The notes under the pieces: model-generated
What the model was told of the DNA's origin: nothing
The model's database searches: none
The model's input: the letters and a program-made list of their open reading frames with translations, nothing else
Position numbers and translations under genes: made by a program
Shown: piece by piece, positions 27,472-37,699 of the stretch
Position numbering within the stretch: position 1 is the first letter of the stretch
Layout: every line of letters starts with the position of its first letter
Assembly (NCBI GenBank): GCA_963763365.1
Contig: CAVXOE010000011.1
Coordinates: 372,001 to 436,000, forward strand
Origin: VAZQ01 sp963763365
Lineage (GTDB): Bacteria; Pseudomonadota; Alphaproteobacteria; Rhizobiales; Xanthobacteraceae
Direction: 5' to 3'
Length of the DNA: 64,000 nucleotides

Positions 27472-28723
27472 ATGCGGAACATCCTCGTCTTCATCGGGAC
27501 GCGTCCCGAGGCCGTGAAGCTCGCTCCGGTGGTTGTGGCACTGCGGAACCCAAGGATTTTCGGTGCACCGTCGTCGCCACCGGACAACACAAGGAGATGT
27601 TCCGCCAGGTCGCGGACACATTCGGCATCGCGGTGGACGCCGACCTCGATGTCATGCGTCCGAACCAGACGCTCGCCGGACTGACGGCACGGCTCCTGGA
27701 ACGGATCGACAGCACGCTGGAATCGGTCCGGCCGGACATGGCGCTGGTCCAGGGCGACACGACGACCGTGCTGGCGGCATCGTTGGCCTGCTTCTACCGG
27801 CGCATTCCCGTCGGCCATGTCGAGGCCGGCCTGCGCACCGGCAATATCTTGTCGCCGTTTCCGGAGGAGGCCAATCGCAAGCTCGCCACATCGCTCGTGA
27901 TCGCTTCACTTCGCGCCGACCGACGGAGCCCGCACGTCGCTTCTCCGCGAGGGCGTGGCGAACGAGTTCCATCCTGGTCACGGGAAACACCGTCATCGAT
28001 GCGCTGCGCATGGAGATGGCGAGGCAAGCCGGCAACGCCGCGCTACGCGCGCACATCGACAAGGAGCTCGGTCTCCTTGTGGGAGCCGACTGGGCGCAGG
28101 TGCCGATGGTCCTCGTGACCGGACACCGCCGCGAAAACTTCGGACACGGGATCGAACAAATCTGTCAGGCGATCGCGTCGTTGGCCGAGAGGTTTCCGGA
28201 TCACCGTTTCGTCTATCCGGTGCACCTCAATCCCAATGTGCTGGAGCACGTCAACCGACTGCTGGGCAATAGGTCGAACGTCCGGCTGATCGCACCGCAA
28301 GGCTACAGCAACTTCGTGGCGCTCATGGCGCGCAGCCGGTTGGTGCTGACCGACTCGGGCGGCGTCCAGGAAGAGGCGCCATCGCTGGGCAAGCCGGTCC
28401 TGGTGATGCGCGACACCACCGAACGTCCGGAGGGTGTGGTCGCCGGCACCGCGATCCTCACCGGGCCTCATGCGCCATCGATTGTGGAGCACGCCACCCG
28501 GTTGCTGACCGACGAGACTGCGTATCGGTCCATGGCCACCGCCAGAAATCCTTACGGCGACGGTCATGCCGCAGGGCGGATCGTGGAGCGTATTCGCGGC
28601 TACTTCGCCAGCCAGGATGCGAGGACGAAGCGGACGGGTCAGACCTCATCGGATCGACGCAAGGTGGCCACAGGCACACCTGTCCAAGACTCGATCCGTG
28701 AACCTGCGCTCGCCGTAAGTTGA
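27472..28723 (+). CDS. wecB: UDP-N-acetylglucosamine 2-epimerase (non-hydrolysing), three frameshifts as written
   Basis: The product interconverts UDP-GlcNAc and UDP-ManNAc. The N-terminus NILVFIGTRPEAVKLAP is diagnostic, as are QGDTTTVLAASLACFYRRIP, VGHVEAGLRTG, LVTGHRRENFG and LTDSGGVQEEAPSLGKPVL. To read it one must add a C near 27551, drop a T near 27905 and drop a C near 27970; this gives 416 residues, slightly above the usual family length. All three sites are short homopolymers and the protein is otherwise well conserved. It starts 28 bases after the GT2-GT26 fusion, which probably uses its product. Confidence 0.82.
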
Positions 28724-28735
28724 ATTGCCTTTGTC

Positions 28736-28820
28736 GCGTCATGGCCGGGCTTGTCCCGGCCATCCCCGTCTTTGCCGCGGCGGACGTATGCGTGGATGCC
28801 CGGACAAGCGCGGGCATACG
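28736..28820. repeat. pair of inverted Bradyrhizobium-type palindromic intergenic repeats
   Basis: Two related hairpin elements face each other between convergent genes. The first has perfect 9-bp arms (ATGGCCGGG at 28741-28749, CCCGGCCAT at 28755-28763). The second has 7-bp arms (ATGCCCG at 28796-28802, CGGGCAT at 28811-28817) and reads as a divergent inverted copy of the first. I recall the unit GTCATGGCCGGGCTTGTCCC as abundant in Bradyrhizobium/Rhodopseudomonas intergenic DNA. Here it could help stop transcription from wecB and asnB. Confidence 0.65.
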
Positions 28821-28895
28821 AGCTAAGATTGCGAGGCTGCGCATAACAAGCGATTCGATGCCGAATTCGCTGCGAACTCAGGCGCTACGGAGTGC

Positions 28896-30839
28896 TCAGC
28901 GGAAGACACGGTTGCGGTGGCACCACCGGATGAAGACGTAGACCGACCAGACTCGCGACCAATACAGGCCAGGTGCGCCGTCGAGGAAGGCCCGCCAGAG
29001 CCGCTCCACGGCAGCGGGTTGAAGGCCGACCAGCGCGACGGCCTGCGGATCCCGCAGCGTCTCGTCCATCGCCTTCCTGAGTCCCCGGCGAATCCATCGA
29101 TCGAACGGCAGGACAAATCCGCTCTTGGGCCGATCGAACAGCGCCGGGTCGAGCCCGCGCAAGCCGATGCGCCGCAGGATGGCCTTGCGGCCGAGCGGCT
29201 GGTAGCGGACCTGATCCGGCAGACGGTCGACGCTCTCGAACAGAACCTGGTCCACCAGCGGCACGCGCTGCTCCAGCGAGCAGGCCATGCTGGCGACGTC
29301 GTTGTCACGCAGCAGCCGCTCACCGAGGAACAGCCGCTGCTCCATCACGCTGATGGCCGAAAGCGGCGTGCGGCCGCTCGTCTCGGCGCCGATCCTCTGG
29401 CGCATGACTTTGCGGCAGACCATCGACGAGGGCCTCGGCGAAGTCGGGCGCCAGCAGCTCATGTTGGAATCCCGGCAGGAAGAGTGCGTAGGCGAGCTGG
29501 TAGAGCGCCAGCAAATCGTCGCCGTGGCGGACCATGTCGGGAAGCTTGGCCCAGCGGGTTTGCGCAGGCACGGCCTGCGCGGAGTTGCGAAAGCGCCACG
29601 TCGCCAGCTTGGCGGCGGCGACTTGCAGGTCGCGCGGCAAGAAGGCGATACGTTGCGACCAGCGGTGCAGCACCGGAAGGTCCCGGTAGGTGGTGTAGCC
29701 GCCGAACAGCTCGTCGCCACCGGTACCCGACAGCGCCACAGTGAACCCGGCGGCACGGATGGCATGCGACATGAAGTAGGCGTTCAGCCCGTCGAAGGTC
29801 GGCTGGTCGAGGCTGTCGAGCGCCGTTTCGAGATTCTCCGTGAAATGCCCCTCCGTCAGAACCACCTCGTGGTGCTCGGTCCCGATGGCGGCGGCGATTT
29901 GCTTCGCAACGGGCCCCTCGTTGAGCTCCTGCTCCTCAAAGGCAAGGGTGAAAGTATGGACCGGGCTTCCGGCGGCGCGCTGGGCGAGATTGGCGATGGC
30001 CGAGGAGTCCACCCCGCTTGAGAGAAAGACCGCCAGAGGTACGTCGCTGGCGAGGTGAAGCCTCAGCCCTTCCTCCAGAACATGGGCCAGGGTTTCCTCG
30101 TCCATGGTGGAGTCGGGAGCGCGGTTGGGAATGCGCCAGAAATCCGCGTTTCGAATCTCCTCGCCCGCACCATCGAACTCGAGAAGCTGCCCCGGCCAGA
30201 TCAGTTCGACGCCTTCGACCGCCGTATCGGGACCGACGACGAATCCGTTCCATACACTGCTGGCGACCGCATGCGGGTTGAGGCGAGGCGTGCCGAGAAG
30301 CCCGGAAGCCAGAAGCGCCCGAAGCTCGGAGGCGAACGCCACCGACCAGCCGGCGTTCGGATCACGCGAACGCGCCAGGTAGAGCGGCTTGATCCCCAAC
30401 TGATCCCTCGCCAGGAGCAGCCGGCGCTGCTTCTTGATCCCAGCATGCGAAGGCGAACATGCCGCGCAGCCAGCTAACTGCGTCCGGATCCGTGCAGGCC
30501 AAGCGCGCGCAACATGACGGCGGTGTCGCCGGTCGACTGGAACTGCTGTCCCTCGGCGATGAGGCGCTGCCGCAGGTCGCGATAGTTGTAGATCTCGCCG
30601 TTGAACGCGATGACGTGCCCGGTGACCGGGTCGACCATCGGCTGGGCGCCGGCCGGCGAGAGGTCGAGGATGGAGAGGCGGCGATGCGCCAGCAGCGCGC
30701 CCCAACCACGATCGTCGGGGGTCGATGTCCAGGTCCCGTCCGCATCCGGCCCACGATGAACCATCGCGTCGCTCATCCGCTTGAGCGCCGCGCGATTGGC
30801 TTCATCCAGCCGTCCGATGATCCCGGCGATGCCGCACAT
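28896..30839 (-). CDS. asnB: asparagine synthase (glutamine-hydrolysing), three frameshifts as written
   Basis: The start MCGIAGIIGRLDE at 30839 gives the Ntn amidotransferase nucleophile Cys2, and HRRLSILDLSPAGAQPM follows. The synthetase domain has the pyrophosphate loop VFLSSGVDSSAIA and SGTGGDELFGGY. Three single-base insertions (near 30488, 30447 and 29415) break the frame; removing them gives 646 residues, standard for AsnB. In polysaccharide loci AsnB homologues often amidate uronic acids or other acidic sugars rather than make asparagine. It converges on wecB across a palindromic repeat. Confidence 0.8.
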
Positions 30840-30965
30840 CAAAGTTGATCCTCGAAAAGCTGCCAGAGCGTTTGGCTGCTTTCGGCAAGAAGCGGACCGA
30901 ACCGCGGGGCCAGCGGCCAGACGCGCCGTCTTGTACATACCCTTCGTTCAGCCTTGGAATAACCC

Positions 30966-30997
30966 TGACAAAATCTTTCTCTAATTTACGTAAAATT
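30966..30997 (+). promoter_or_regulatory. AT-rich promoter-like element upstream of the GT4 gene
   Basis: TGACAAAATCTTTCTCT at 30966-30982 closely resembles TGACATAAATTTCTCT at 20092-20107, upstream of the epimerase gene. Both lie about 100-130 bases before a start codon on the same strand, in AT-rich islands in GC-rich DNA. This suggests a shared promoter or regulator site, but no -10 is certain. Confidence 0.3.
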
Positions 30998-31095
30998 CGA
31001 CCAAAGCGATCCGGAAATTTTAATCAACTAATGCTAGGGGACTCGCCCGACGCTAAGCGTTGGTTAGAAGTAAGCAAACGCTACTCCACCGCTCC

Positions 31096-32360
31096 ATGTC
31101 TGGAGCTCCGATCAAATCGATGACTCCAGAGCGGCTCAACATTCTCTTCGTCTGTCCAATGCCGGTTAGCCCTCCGCGCTTCGGCGCTCAGGCGCGGATG
31201 CACGGCTTGATGACGGAGCTAGCCCGACACCACGATTTAACAGCGGTAGCACTTGTCGACGACGGATTCGACATTGAGGAGTGCCGCCTCGCCATGAAGG
31301 TGTACTGTCGCGAGGTCGTGTTGATCCCCAACCCCTACGGGCGAAACGGACTTGCCAAACGGCTACTGCAGATCCGATCCCTAGCGTCGTCACGCAGCTT
31401 CGAGCGCTTGCGCGTCACGGTACCGGCGATGCAGCAGGCCTTGAGCCGAATTCTCCAAGATAGGCGATTTCGACATCGTTAACCTGGAGTTCCCGTATCT
31501 TGGCCACAGCCACTTGCGCCAAGCTCCGCCCGGCGAGAGTCCCCCACTTTTGATCGTGGACTCGCACGAGATCGCCTATGACTTAGCCCGGCAATTTTCT
31601 AGCACTGGCAGCCTCGGCCGCCGCCTTTACGCCGGGGTCAACTGGCGCAAGCTACGGCGAGAGGAGCTTACAACGTACCGCGACGCTGACGGAGTCTTCC
31701 TGTGCAGCATAGCGGACGAGCGGCGCCTGCTGGCGCAAGTCCCTGGGCTCCGCACAGCGGTCATCCCCAACGCGGCGGACGTCGACTACTTCCAGCCGCG
31801 CTCGACGGACCCGCGCCCGGATGCACGCACCGTCGTCTACTTCGGACTCCTCTCAACCGTCCCCAACGTGGACGGTGTGACCCATTTCATCCAAGATATC
31901 TGGCCACAAATCGTCCGTGACCACCCACGAGCGCGCTGCAAGATTATCGGCAGCGGCGCTCCACCGTCTCTCCTGGCGCTCGCCGGGCCACAAATCGAGT
32001 TCACTGGCTTCGTTTCAGACCTACGGCCTCACCTTGCGGCGGCGGCAGCCGTGGTAGTGCCGCTTCGGCTTGGCGGCGGTACCCGCCTCAAGATCGTCGA
32101 GGCAATGGCTATGGGCAAGGCTGTCGTCTCGACAACGCTGGGGGCCGAAGGAATAGAAGCCGTCCCCGGTCGTGACATCCTGATCGAAGATCAGCCGGCG
32201 GCCTTCGCTGACGCCGTGAAGCGCTTGCTGGCCGAGCCCGAGCTTGGCGGCGCGTATCGGACAGTCGGCGAGGCAGCTAGCGGTGGAGCGTTATGCTTGG
32301 AGTGGCGCGGGTCGGGCGCTTGAGGCCTTCTATCGCAAGGTTCTGAGGGGCGGCTCGTGA
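31096..32360 (+). CDS. GT4-family glycosyltransferase, two frameshifts as written
   Basis: A GT-B glycosyltransferase group 1 enzyme. The N-terminal lobe begins LNILFVCPMPVSPPRFGAQ; the C-terminal lobe has VVYFGLLSTVPNVDGV, the donor-site LRLGGGTRLKIVEAMAMGK and the E-x7-E region. One extra base near 31461 and another near 32283 break it. With both removed the protein is about 420 residues and ends in TGA at 32358-32360, overlapping the next gene's GTG in a GTGA coupling, strong support for the correction. The start could also be ATG 31120. It probably adds a repeat-unit sugar. Confidence 0.75.
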
Positions 32361-33397
32361 AGGCAGCTCTCATCGGAGCCGGGCAGATCGCGCGGCAGCA
32401 TCTCGCCTGTCTGAAGACTTTGCCAGACGTCGAGCTGACTGCGATCTGCGATCTCTCTCCCGCCGCGGCGGAGGCTGCGGCGGAGCGTTACGGTGTCCCG
32501 GCCTGGTTCACTGACCACCGGGCTATGCTCGAGAAGGCCCGGCCCGCGGTGGTTCATGTCACCACGCCGCCAACCTCGCACTTCCGACTGGCCATGGACT
32601 CATTTGATGCCGGCGCCCACGTTATCGTGGAAAAGCCTGCCACCGCGACTTTTGAAGAACTGGAGACGTTGGTCCAGCGTGCTCAGCAGACCGGCCGCCA
32701 CTTGGTCGAGGACTACAACTACGTCTTCAATCAGGCTCCCCAGAAAATCCTGCGACGGATCAATTCCGGTGAGTTCGGCGCAGTGACGCACGTCGAGGTA
32801 TTCATTTGCCTCGATATCCTCGGTCCTGGCGGCTTCGCTGATCCTAACTCGCCGCACCCTGCGCTCTCGCTGACCGGCGGTGCCATCGCCGACTTTCTGC
32901 CTCACTTGGCCTCCCTGGCGCACCTATTCGTTGGGCCACACCGGACAGTTCAGACGGTTTGGACCAAGCGCAAGTCCTCGCTCCTGCCGTTCGACGAATT
33001 CCGTGCAGTGGTGGAAGCGGAGCGTGGAACCGCGGCTCTGGGCTTTAGCTCCTGTTCGCAACCGGATGCCTTCTGGCTGCGCGTCTATGGGGAGCGGATG
33101 CAAGCTACCGCAAACCTGTTCGAGACTCGCCTCACCTTCGACGGTCCCCGCAACGTGCCCAAGCCGCTGCGCCCGTTCTTCAGCGCCCTGGACGAAGGAA
33201 AGACCATTCGGCGTGCTGCGCTCGCGACGCTGCTCCGCAAATTCAAGGGACCCGGCGCCTACGAAGGGCTTTGGGAACTTCTAGCGCGCACGTACCGGGC
33301 TTTCGCTGACGGATCCGCCCCGCCAGTCTCGGCAAGCTACGTTCTCGAAGTGAACCGTATGGTTGAAGCTCTCAAGCCGAGGGGGCAGCGGCCATGA
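32357..33397 (+). CDS. Gfo/Idh/MocA-family oxidoreductase
   Basis: 346 residues from GTG 32357. The N-terminal Rossmann motif is ALIGAGQIARQHL, followed by the strand end TAICDLS. The family motif EKP is in HVIVEKPAT. The C-terminal alpha/beta domain follows. Members oxidise or reduce sugars and nucleotide sugars with NAD(P). In this locus it may form a 3-keto-sugar or an amino-sugar precursor. It is coupled at both ends: GTGA with the upstream glycosyltransferase and ATGA with the downstream SDR. Confidence 0.85.
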   Translation: MKAALIGAGQIARQHLACLKTLPDVELTAICDLSPAAAEAAAERYGVPAWFTDHRAMLEKARPAVVHVTTPPTSHFRLAMDSFDAGAHVIVEKPATATFEELETLVQRAQQTGRHLVEDYNYVFNQAPQKILRRINSGEFGAVTHVEVFICLDILGPGGFADPNSPHPALSLTGGAIADFLPHLASLAHLFVGPHRTVQTVWTKRKSSLLPFDEFRAVVEAERGTAALGFSSCSQPDAFWLRVYGERMQATANLFETRLTFDGPRNVPKPLRPFFSALDEGKTIRRAALATLLRKFKGPGAYEGLWELLARTYRAFADGSAPPVSASYVLEVNRMVEALKPRGQRP

Positions 33398-34395
33398 GAG
33401 CCCTCGTCACCGGCGCCAACGGCTTCTTGGGCCGACACGTCGTCATCGCGCTGCTCGCCAGGGGCATTAAGGTCCGTGCTCTGGTCCGCCCGGCCGCGCG
33501 TTTGGAAGCACTTGGCTGGCCCTCCTCGGTGGAAGTTTTTAGAGCCGACCTGCGCACTTCGCGCGAGCTTCCGCGTGCCTTCGAGGGTATCGACGTGCTG
33601 CTCCACTTGGCGGCAGTGGTCTCGGGCGAAGAGGACGCGCAATTCGCAGGAACAGTGGTCGGAACCGAGCGACTGTTGGACGCAATGGCCGCCAGCACTT
33701 GCCGGCAGTTAGTGCTGTGTAGCAGCTTTTCGGTCTATGACTTCAGCTCGATCCGCCGCACTCTCGACGAGCAATCACCGCTCCATCAAGTATCGGAAGT
33801 CTACGCGCGAGATGGCTACACGATCTCTAAATGGTGGCAGGAGCGGGTGGCCCGACGCTTTGCCGAAAAGCATGGCTGGGATCTCACCGTACTGCGGCCA
33901 GGATTTATCTGGGGACGCGATCACAGCGATCTGGCCGCCCTAGGCCAACAGATCGGACGGCAACAACTCGTCATAGGTCCTCTCACCCGCATGCCGATGA
34001 CCCATGTGGAGAACTGCGCCGACGTCTTCGCTCTGGCAGCTATAGATCCGAGGGCCCGCGGCCAGACCTTGAATGTGATCGACGGTCCCGGCGAGCGCAT
34101 TTGGCACTACCTGACGGACTATGTGCGTAGCAATGGCAAGTCCGTCTGGCGACTTCCCGTCCCCTACTGGCTCGCCAGTTCTGTGGTGCGGCTAGCTTTC
34201 GCAACTGTCTTCAGACGCGCCACCAAGGTGCCAAGCATCCTCATCCCGCGCCGGTTCGAATCGCGGTTCAAGCCGCTCCGCTTCGAGAACCGCCGGCTGC
34301 GGGAAACGCTGGATTGGACGCCGCCGCTCGATTACCAGCAATGCTTGGCGCGAACCTACGCTCTAGCTTCGCCGCCAACCGCTGCTGGTCGATGA
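33394..34395 (+). CDS. NAD-dependent epimerase/dehydratase (extended SDR)
   Basis: 333 residues. The Rossmann motif is GANGFLG near the start (RALVTGANGFLGRHV), the Asp for the adenine contact is in VFRADLR, and the catalytic Tyr-x3-Lys is in GYTISKWW. LVLCSSFSVYD supplies the Ser. It probably acts on a nucleotide sugar, possibly in sequence with the oxidoreductase whose stop it overlaps by four bases. The last 40 bases overlap the convergent acyltransferase gene. Confidence 0.82.
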   Translation: MRALVTGANGFLGRHVVIALLARGIKVRALVRPAARLEALGWPSSVEVFRADLRTSRELPRAFEGIDVLLHLAAVVSGEEDAQFAGTVVGTERLLDAMAASTCRQLVLCSSFSVYDFSSIRRTLDEQSPLHQVSEVYARDGYTISKWWQERVARRFAEKHGWDLTVLRPGFIWGRDHSDLAALGQQIGRQQLVIGPLTRMPMTHVENCADVFALAAIDPRARGQTLNVIDGPGERIWHYLTDYVRSNGKSVWRLPVPYWLASSVVRLAFATVFRRATKVPSILIPRRFESRFKPLRFENRRLRETLDWTPPLDYQQCLARTYALASPPTAAGR

Positions 34396-35624
34396 GTTGC
34401 CTGCTCCTTGGAAGTCGCGAACAATCCTTTCATCCGAAGGAACCGCTTCTCGAAGAGTTCGTAGCTTAGATAGGCCAAGGCCAATGAAGCCGTCACGCCC
34501 AGCGTGGCCTGCAGCGCCACCGCTGGCCCGTGTGCGCCAAGCCAGTTCGCGAGCTCCAATTCGGTGCGGTTGACGGTCAGGTAATGAGAAATGAAGTGAT
34601 GATAGACGTATAGTCCGTAGCTGTAGGTGCCGAGGAAGACGAGCGCGCGCATGCGGAAAAAGCGTGAGGTCGCCGACCGCTCCGGCGCGACGAGTGCCCA
34701 AAACAGCAAGCACGCAAGCAAGATTTCGATCAGGGCGGCGCGGACCGGCAGCACGAGCTCCAAGCCATGGCTCGATAACAGGCGAGTCCAGATGAACGTC
34801 CCTACCAGCAGCATCCCGGCCACGGCCACAACGCGCGGCAGAGCTCGCGAGAGCCGCTCCAATCCTTCCGGTTGACGCACGACCACCGCGAGGAACGCTC
34901 CCAGCGCCAGGGCGTCCAGACGGAACGGCGTCAGGACGTATGTAGTCCACCAGCTCAGTCCCATGAGCGATCCGGCGACGCGGGCCAGCATGGCCCCAAA
35001 CGCCACGGCCAGGCTCACCTTGATCAGCAGTCGCGGCCGCCCGACCAGCAGGAAGACCACCAAAGGCCAGACGAAATAGAAGTGCTCCTCGATGCACAAC
35101 GACCAGAGGTGCTCGAGGTACGAGAACGACCAGTCTCCTTGAAGCGCGATGTAGATATTCACGCCGTACAGCCAGGCCCACGCCTGGCGGTCGAGCAGGT
35201 AGTCCAGCGTCGGTCCCCGCAAGAGCGGGATCAACGGCGCGACGATAAAAACCAGCGCCAGCACGCCGTAGTAGAGCGGAAAAATGCGCAGAACGCGCCG
35301 CATGTAGAAATTGCGGAAGTAGTTCGGCTTGTTGCGCGCGTCGTAGAGAATTCCCGTAATCAGGAAGCCGGACAAGATGAAGAACAGCTCGACCCCGTAC
35401 GAGCCGTAGTTCGTCACGCCGACGATGGCGCGCTCGATCCCATTGGTCGGAATCATGTTGCCCACGAAGTGGAGCAGCAGCACCATCAGGATGGCCAGGC
35501 CTCGCACGCCGTCGAGCGCAGGGAGATGGCCGTGCAGGTTGAGGCGCGGACCGGCGTTTGCCGGGATCGACGGGTTCGGCGCGATCGTCCCGCCGGAGTT
35601 CGGCGAGAGGGCTTGAATTGACAT
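34356..35624 (-). CDS. acyltransferase family 3 (OafA-like) membrane protein
   Basis: 422 residues with about ten hydrophobic helices. The signature LPALDGVRGLAILMVLLLHF supplies the conserved Arg41 and His52 of Acyl_transf_3 proteins. A second motif, VELFFILSGFLITGILY, follows, then FRNFYMRRVLRIFPLYY and EHLWSLCIEEHFYFVWP. Such proteins O-acetylate cell-surface sugars from acetyl-CoA across the inner membrane. It probably decorates the repeat unit made by this locus. The ~262 bases upstream hold no gene. Confidence 0.88.
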   Translation of the reverse strand: MSIQALSPNSGGTIAPNPSIPANAGPRLNLHGHLPALDGVRGLAILMVLLLHFVGNMIPTNGIERAIVGVTNYGSYGVELFFILSGFLITGILYDARNKPNYFRNFYMRRVLRIFPLYYGVLALVFIVAPLIPLLRGPTLDYLLDRQAWAWLYGVNIYIALQGDWSFSYLEHLWSLCIEEHFYFVWPLVVFLLVGRPRLLIKVSLAVAFGAMLARVAGSLMGLSWWTTYVLTPFRLDALALGAFLAVVVRQPEGLERLSRALPRVVAVAGMLLVGTFIWTRLLSSHGLELVLPVRAALIEILLACLLFWALVAPERSATSRFFRMRALVFLGTYSYGLYVYHHFISHYLTVNRTELELANWLGAHGPAVALQATLGVTASLALAYLSYELFEKRFLRMKGLFATSKEQATHRPAAVGGEARA

Positions 35625-35886
35625 GCACGGACATCAGCTTCAGGTATGCAACTGTTTTAGCCAATGTCGATGAAATTTGAGGTCAGAAACCCTTTGGTCG
35701 CTTATTAGGGTAAAGCGCGGCTGTCCGCTCGAAGCGATGTGAGATTCGTTGTAAAAAGTCCTCGGCTCGAACAGCCGCTTAGCCCTGCGCACCATGATGG
35801 CAATTTCGCGACAGGCCCGATTGCAAGCTGTTCGGCTTAAGCGGCGTTAACTATCGCCGTACTAGAAGGTCGATCAGATCGAGCTC

Positions 35887-37318
35887 GTGAAAAGTCCGAA
35901 GATGATCAAAGCCTCAACACGTTCCATCGAGCCGGGTCGGGCCAGGACTTCCACCCGTATCTTCGAGATATATACCGTTATCCCGCTCCTTGCCTGCGTG
36001 TACGCGACCATCGTGTCGCCGCTCATGATCGTGGGTTGCAGCCCCAATGACACCCCCTGCCTGATGGAGCCTCGCCCCGAGAACAAGATTTTCTGGCCGC
36101 TGCTTGCCGCGATCTCCGTCATCTTGGCGCTACGGAACAGCTCTCGCCTGAGGTTCCCGCCTCATATCATCTGTCTGTTCGCTTATCTGGCGTTTGCCGG
36201 CGCAAGCGTCCTGTGGGCGTTCAAGCCCGAGCTCTCCTTCGTCAGGTATGCTCAGCAAGCGATGGTCGTCACATCTATTGTCTTGCCTGCGTTGTTGGCG
36301 ACGCGAGATGCAGACCTGATGCGCGGCCTGTTTGTATGTTTTGCCGTGGCCGCGGTCCTGAATCTCTTGTTCGTGTTCGGCAGACCGCCGATTGACTACA
36401 AGTTCGCGACCTGGGGCTATCCGGGTTATTTTTCAGGCAAGAATTATCTCGGGCAGTTTGCGGCGGTGGCCTTGCTGCTGTCGATTCATGAAGCGTTGCA
36501 CAGGGGTGCGCGACGGGTCTTCGGTATCGTCGTTATCATTGTCGCCGTTGCGCTTCTGGTTCTCAGCAACTCCAAGACATCGATCGGCCTCGTCATTTTG
36601 GCTCCATTTCTGGCCGCAGGCGGCTTTGTTTGTGAGGAAGATGACGCGCATTTCTCCTGCGATTCTGGTGCTGTCCTTCGTGTTCTGTTACGCCGTCCTG
36701 GCCACCATCACCGGCATCAGCACCAATCGCCTGTCATACATGCTGTACGGGGACTCGACGTTTACCGGTCGCTCCATCATCTGGGACTTCGCGCACGTTG
36801 AAATCGCGCGCAGGCCGCTGCTCGGATGGGGATATCAATCCTTCTGGCTCGTCGGCCCTGACGCACCCAGCGTCGTCGATGCTCCCGGCTGGGTGAAGGA
36901 CATGCCGAATGCCCACAACGGCTATTTGGATACGATACTCGAAATGGGGTACGTCGGCCTGCTCTTGCTCGTCGCTTTCATTGCCGCAACGCTTCACGCC
37001 ATCGGCCGGATGGCCGACCGCGATTTCGTACGGGCCTGGCTCATATTGTCGCTGGCGTTCCTGATCATCATCACAAACGGCCTCGAGAGCCTGTGGATGC
37101 GCGGCTTCGAAATGCTCTGGATCGTTTTCTTAATTCTTGCGGCGGAAGTTGGACGAAACTGGCGGCCTCTTCTGTCGAGCAGGCCGGCGTTCAGAACAAC
37201 AAAGGGCCCGCGACCGCACGGTCCTGATCTTTCGCGCAACGCAGCGCGGCCCGTTGCCGCGCGCAGCGTGCCTCGACCTCTTTTCATTCAGCCAGATCCG
37301 ACGAGACCACAGCCTTAA
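35887..37318 (+). CDS. O-antigen ligase / Wzy-type polymerase, one frameshift as written
   Basis: A polytopic membrane protein of the Wzy_C family. Early helices include IYTVIPLLACVYATIVSPLM; the large periplasmic loop and the catalytic-type segment are FTGRSIIWDFAHVEIARRPL and MPNAHNGYLDTILEMGYVGL. An extra T in TTT at 36629-36631 breaks the frame; removing it gives a 476-residue protein. The family polymerises lipid-linked repeat units or ligates them. Together with Wzx and the Wzc-type protein it completes a Wzx/Wzy pathway. The start has no obvious strong ribosome site. Confidence 0.78.
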
Positions 37319-37699
37319 CGCCCGTCGTCCGCTGCGCTTGAGGACGACGCAATCTCGGCAAGCATCGTTAACCGTAACGCGGCGCCCGCGGCATATCGAC
37401 TTCACCGGAACGTGATTGGTCGAAAATACATTCGTGCACGCACGGAAATTCCAATTCGAATGCGAAAGCTCTGCCGGAATTTCTAAAGCGCAATGAATCC
37501 TGTCGGAAAGTTAATGCGCATTCACCATCAACGTCGATGAAGCGCTGTCGCCTTCTTGAAAATGCAAGGATTACTGTTATTGACTCGTAAGCAAGGGCAA
37601 CTCGCACGCCGACCCCGCATGATGCGCGGCCGCCACTGATCGAAGGTCTGCTCGCGTCCTCCGATACAGCGTGTCTCGATTTCGAGTGGATACGGCGCA
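37319..37699. other. 381-base intergenic region before the co-polymerase gene
   Basis: The first part is GC-rich; from about 37480 the DNA is AT-richer and ends 5' of the co-polymerase start, as expected for its promoter. I see a TTGAAA near 37555 but no matching -10, and no small gene that I would defend. Confidence 0.35.

Noticed and set aside
31120..34395. Horizontal acquisition of the GT4-Gfo/Idh-SDR trio
   Set aside because: Codon choice looked slightly less GC-biased (more CTA, TTA, GCT), but I cannot compute composition reliably and there are no flanking mobile elements.
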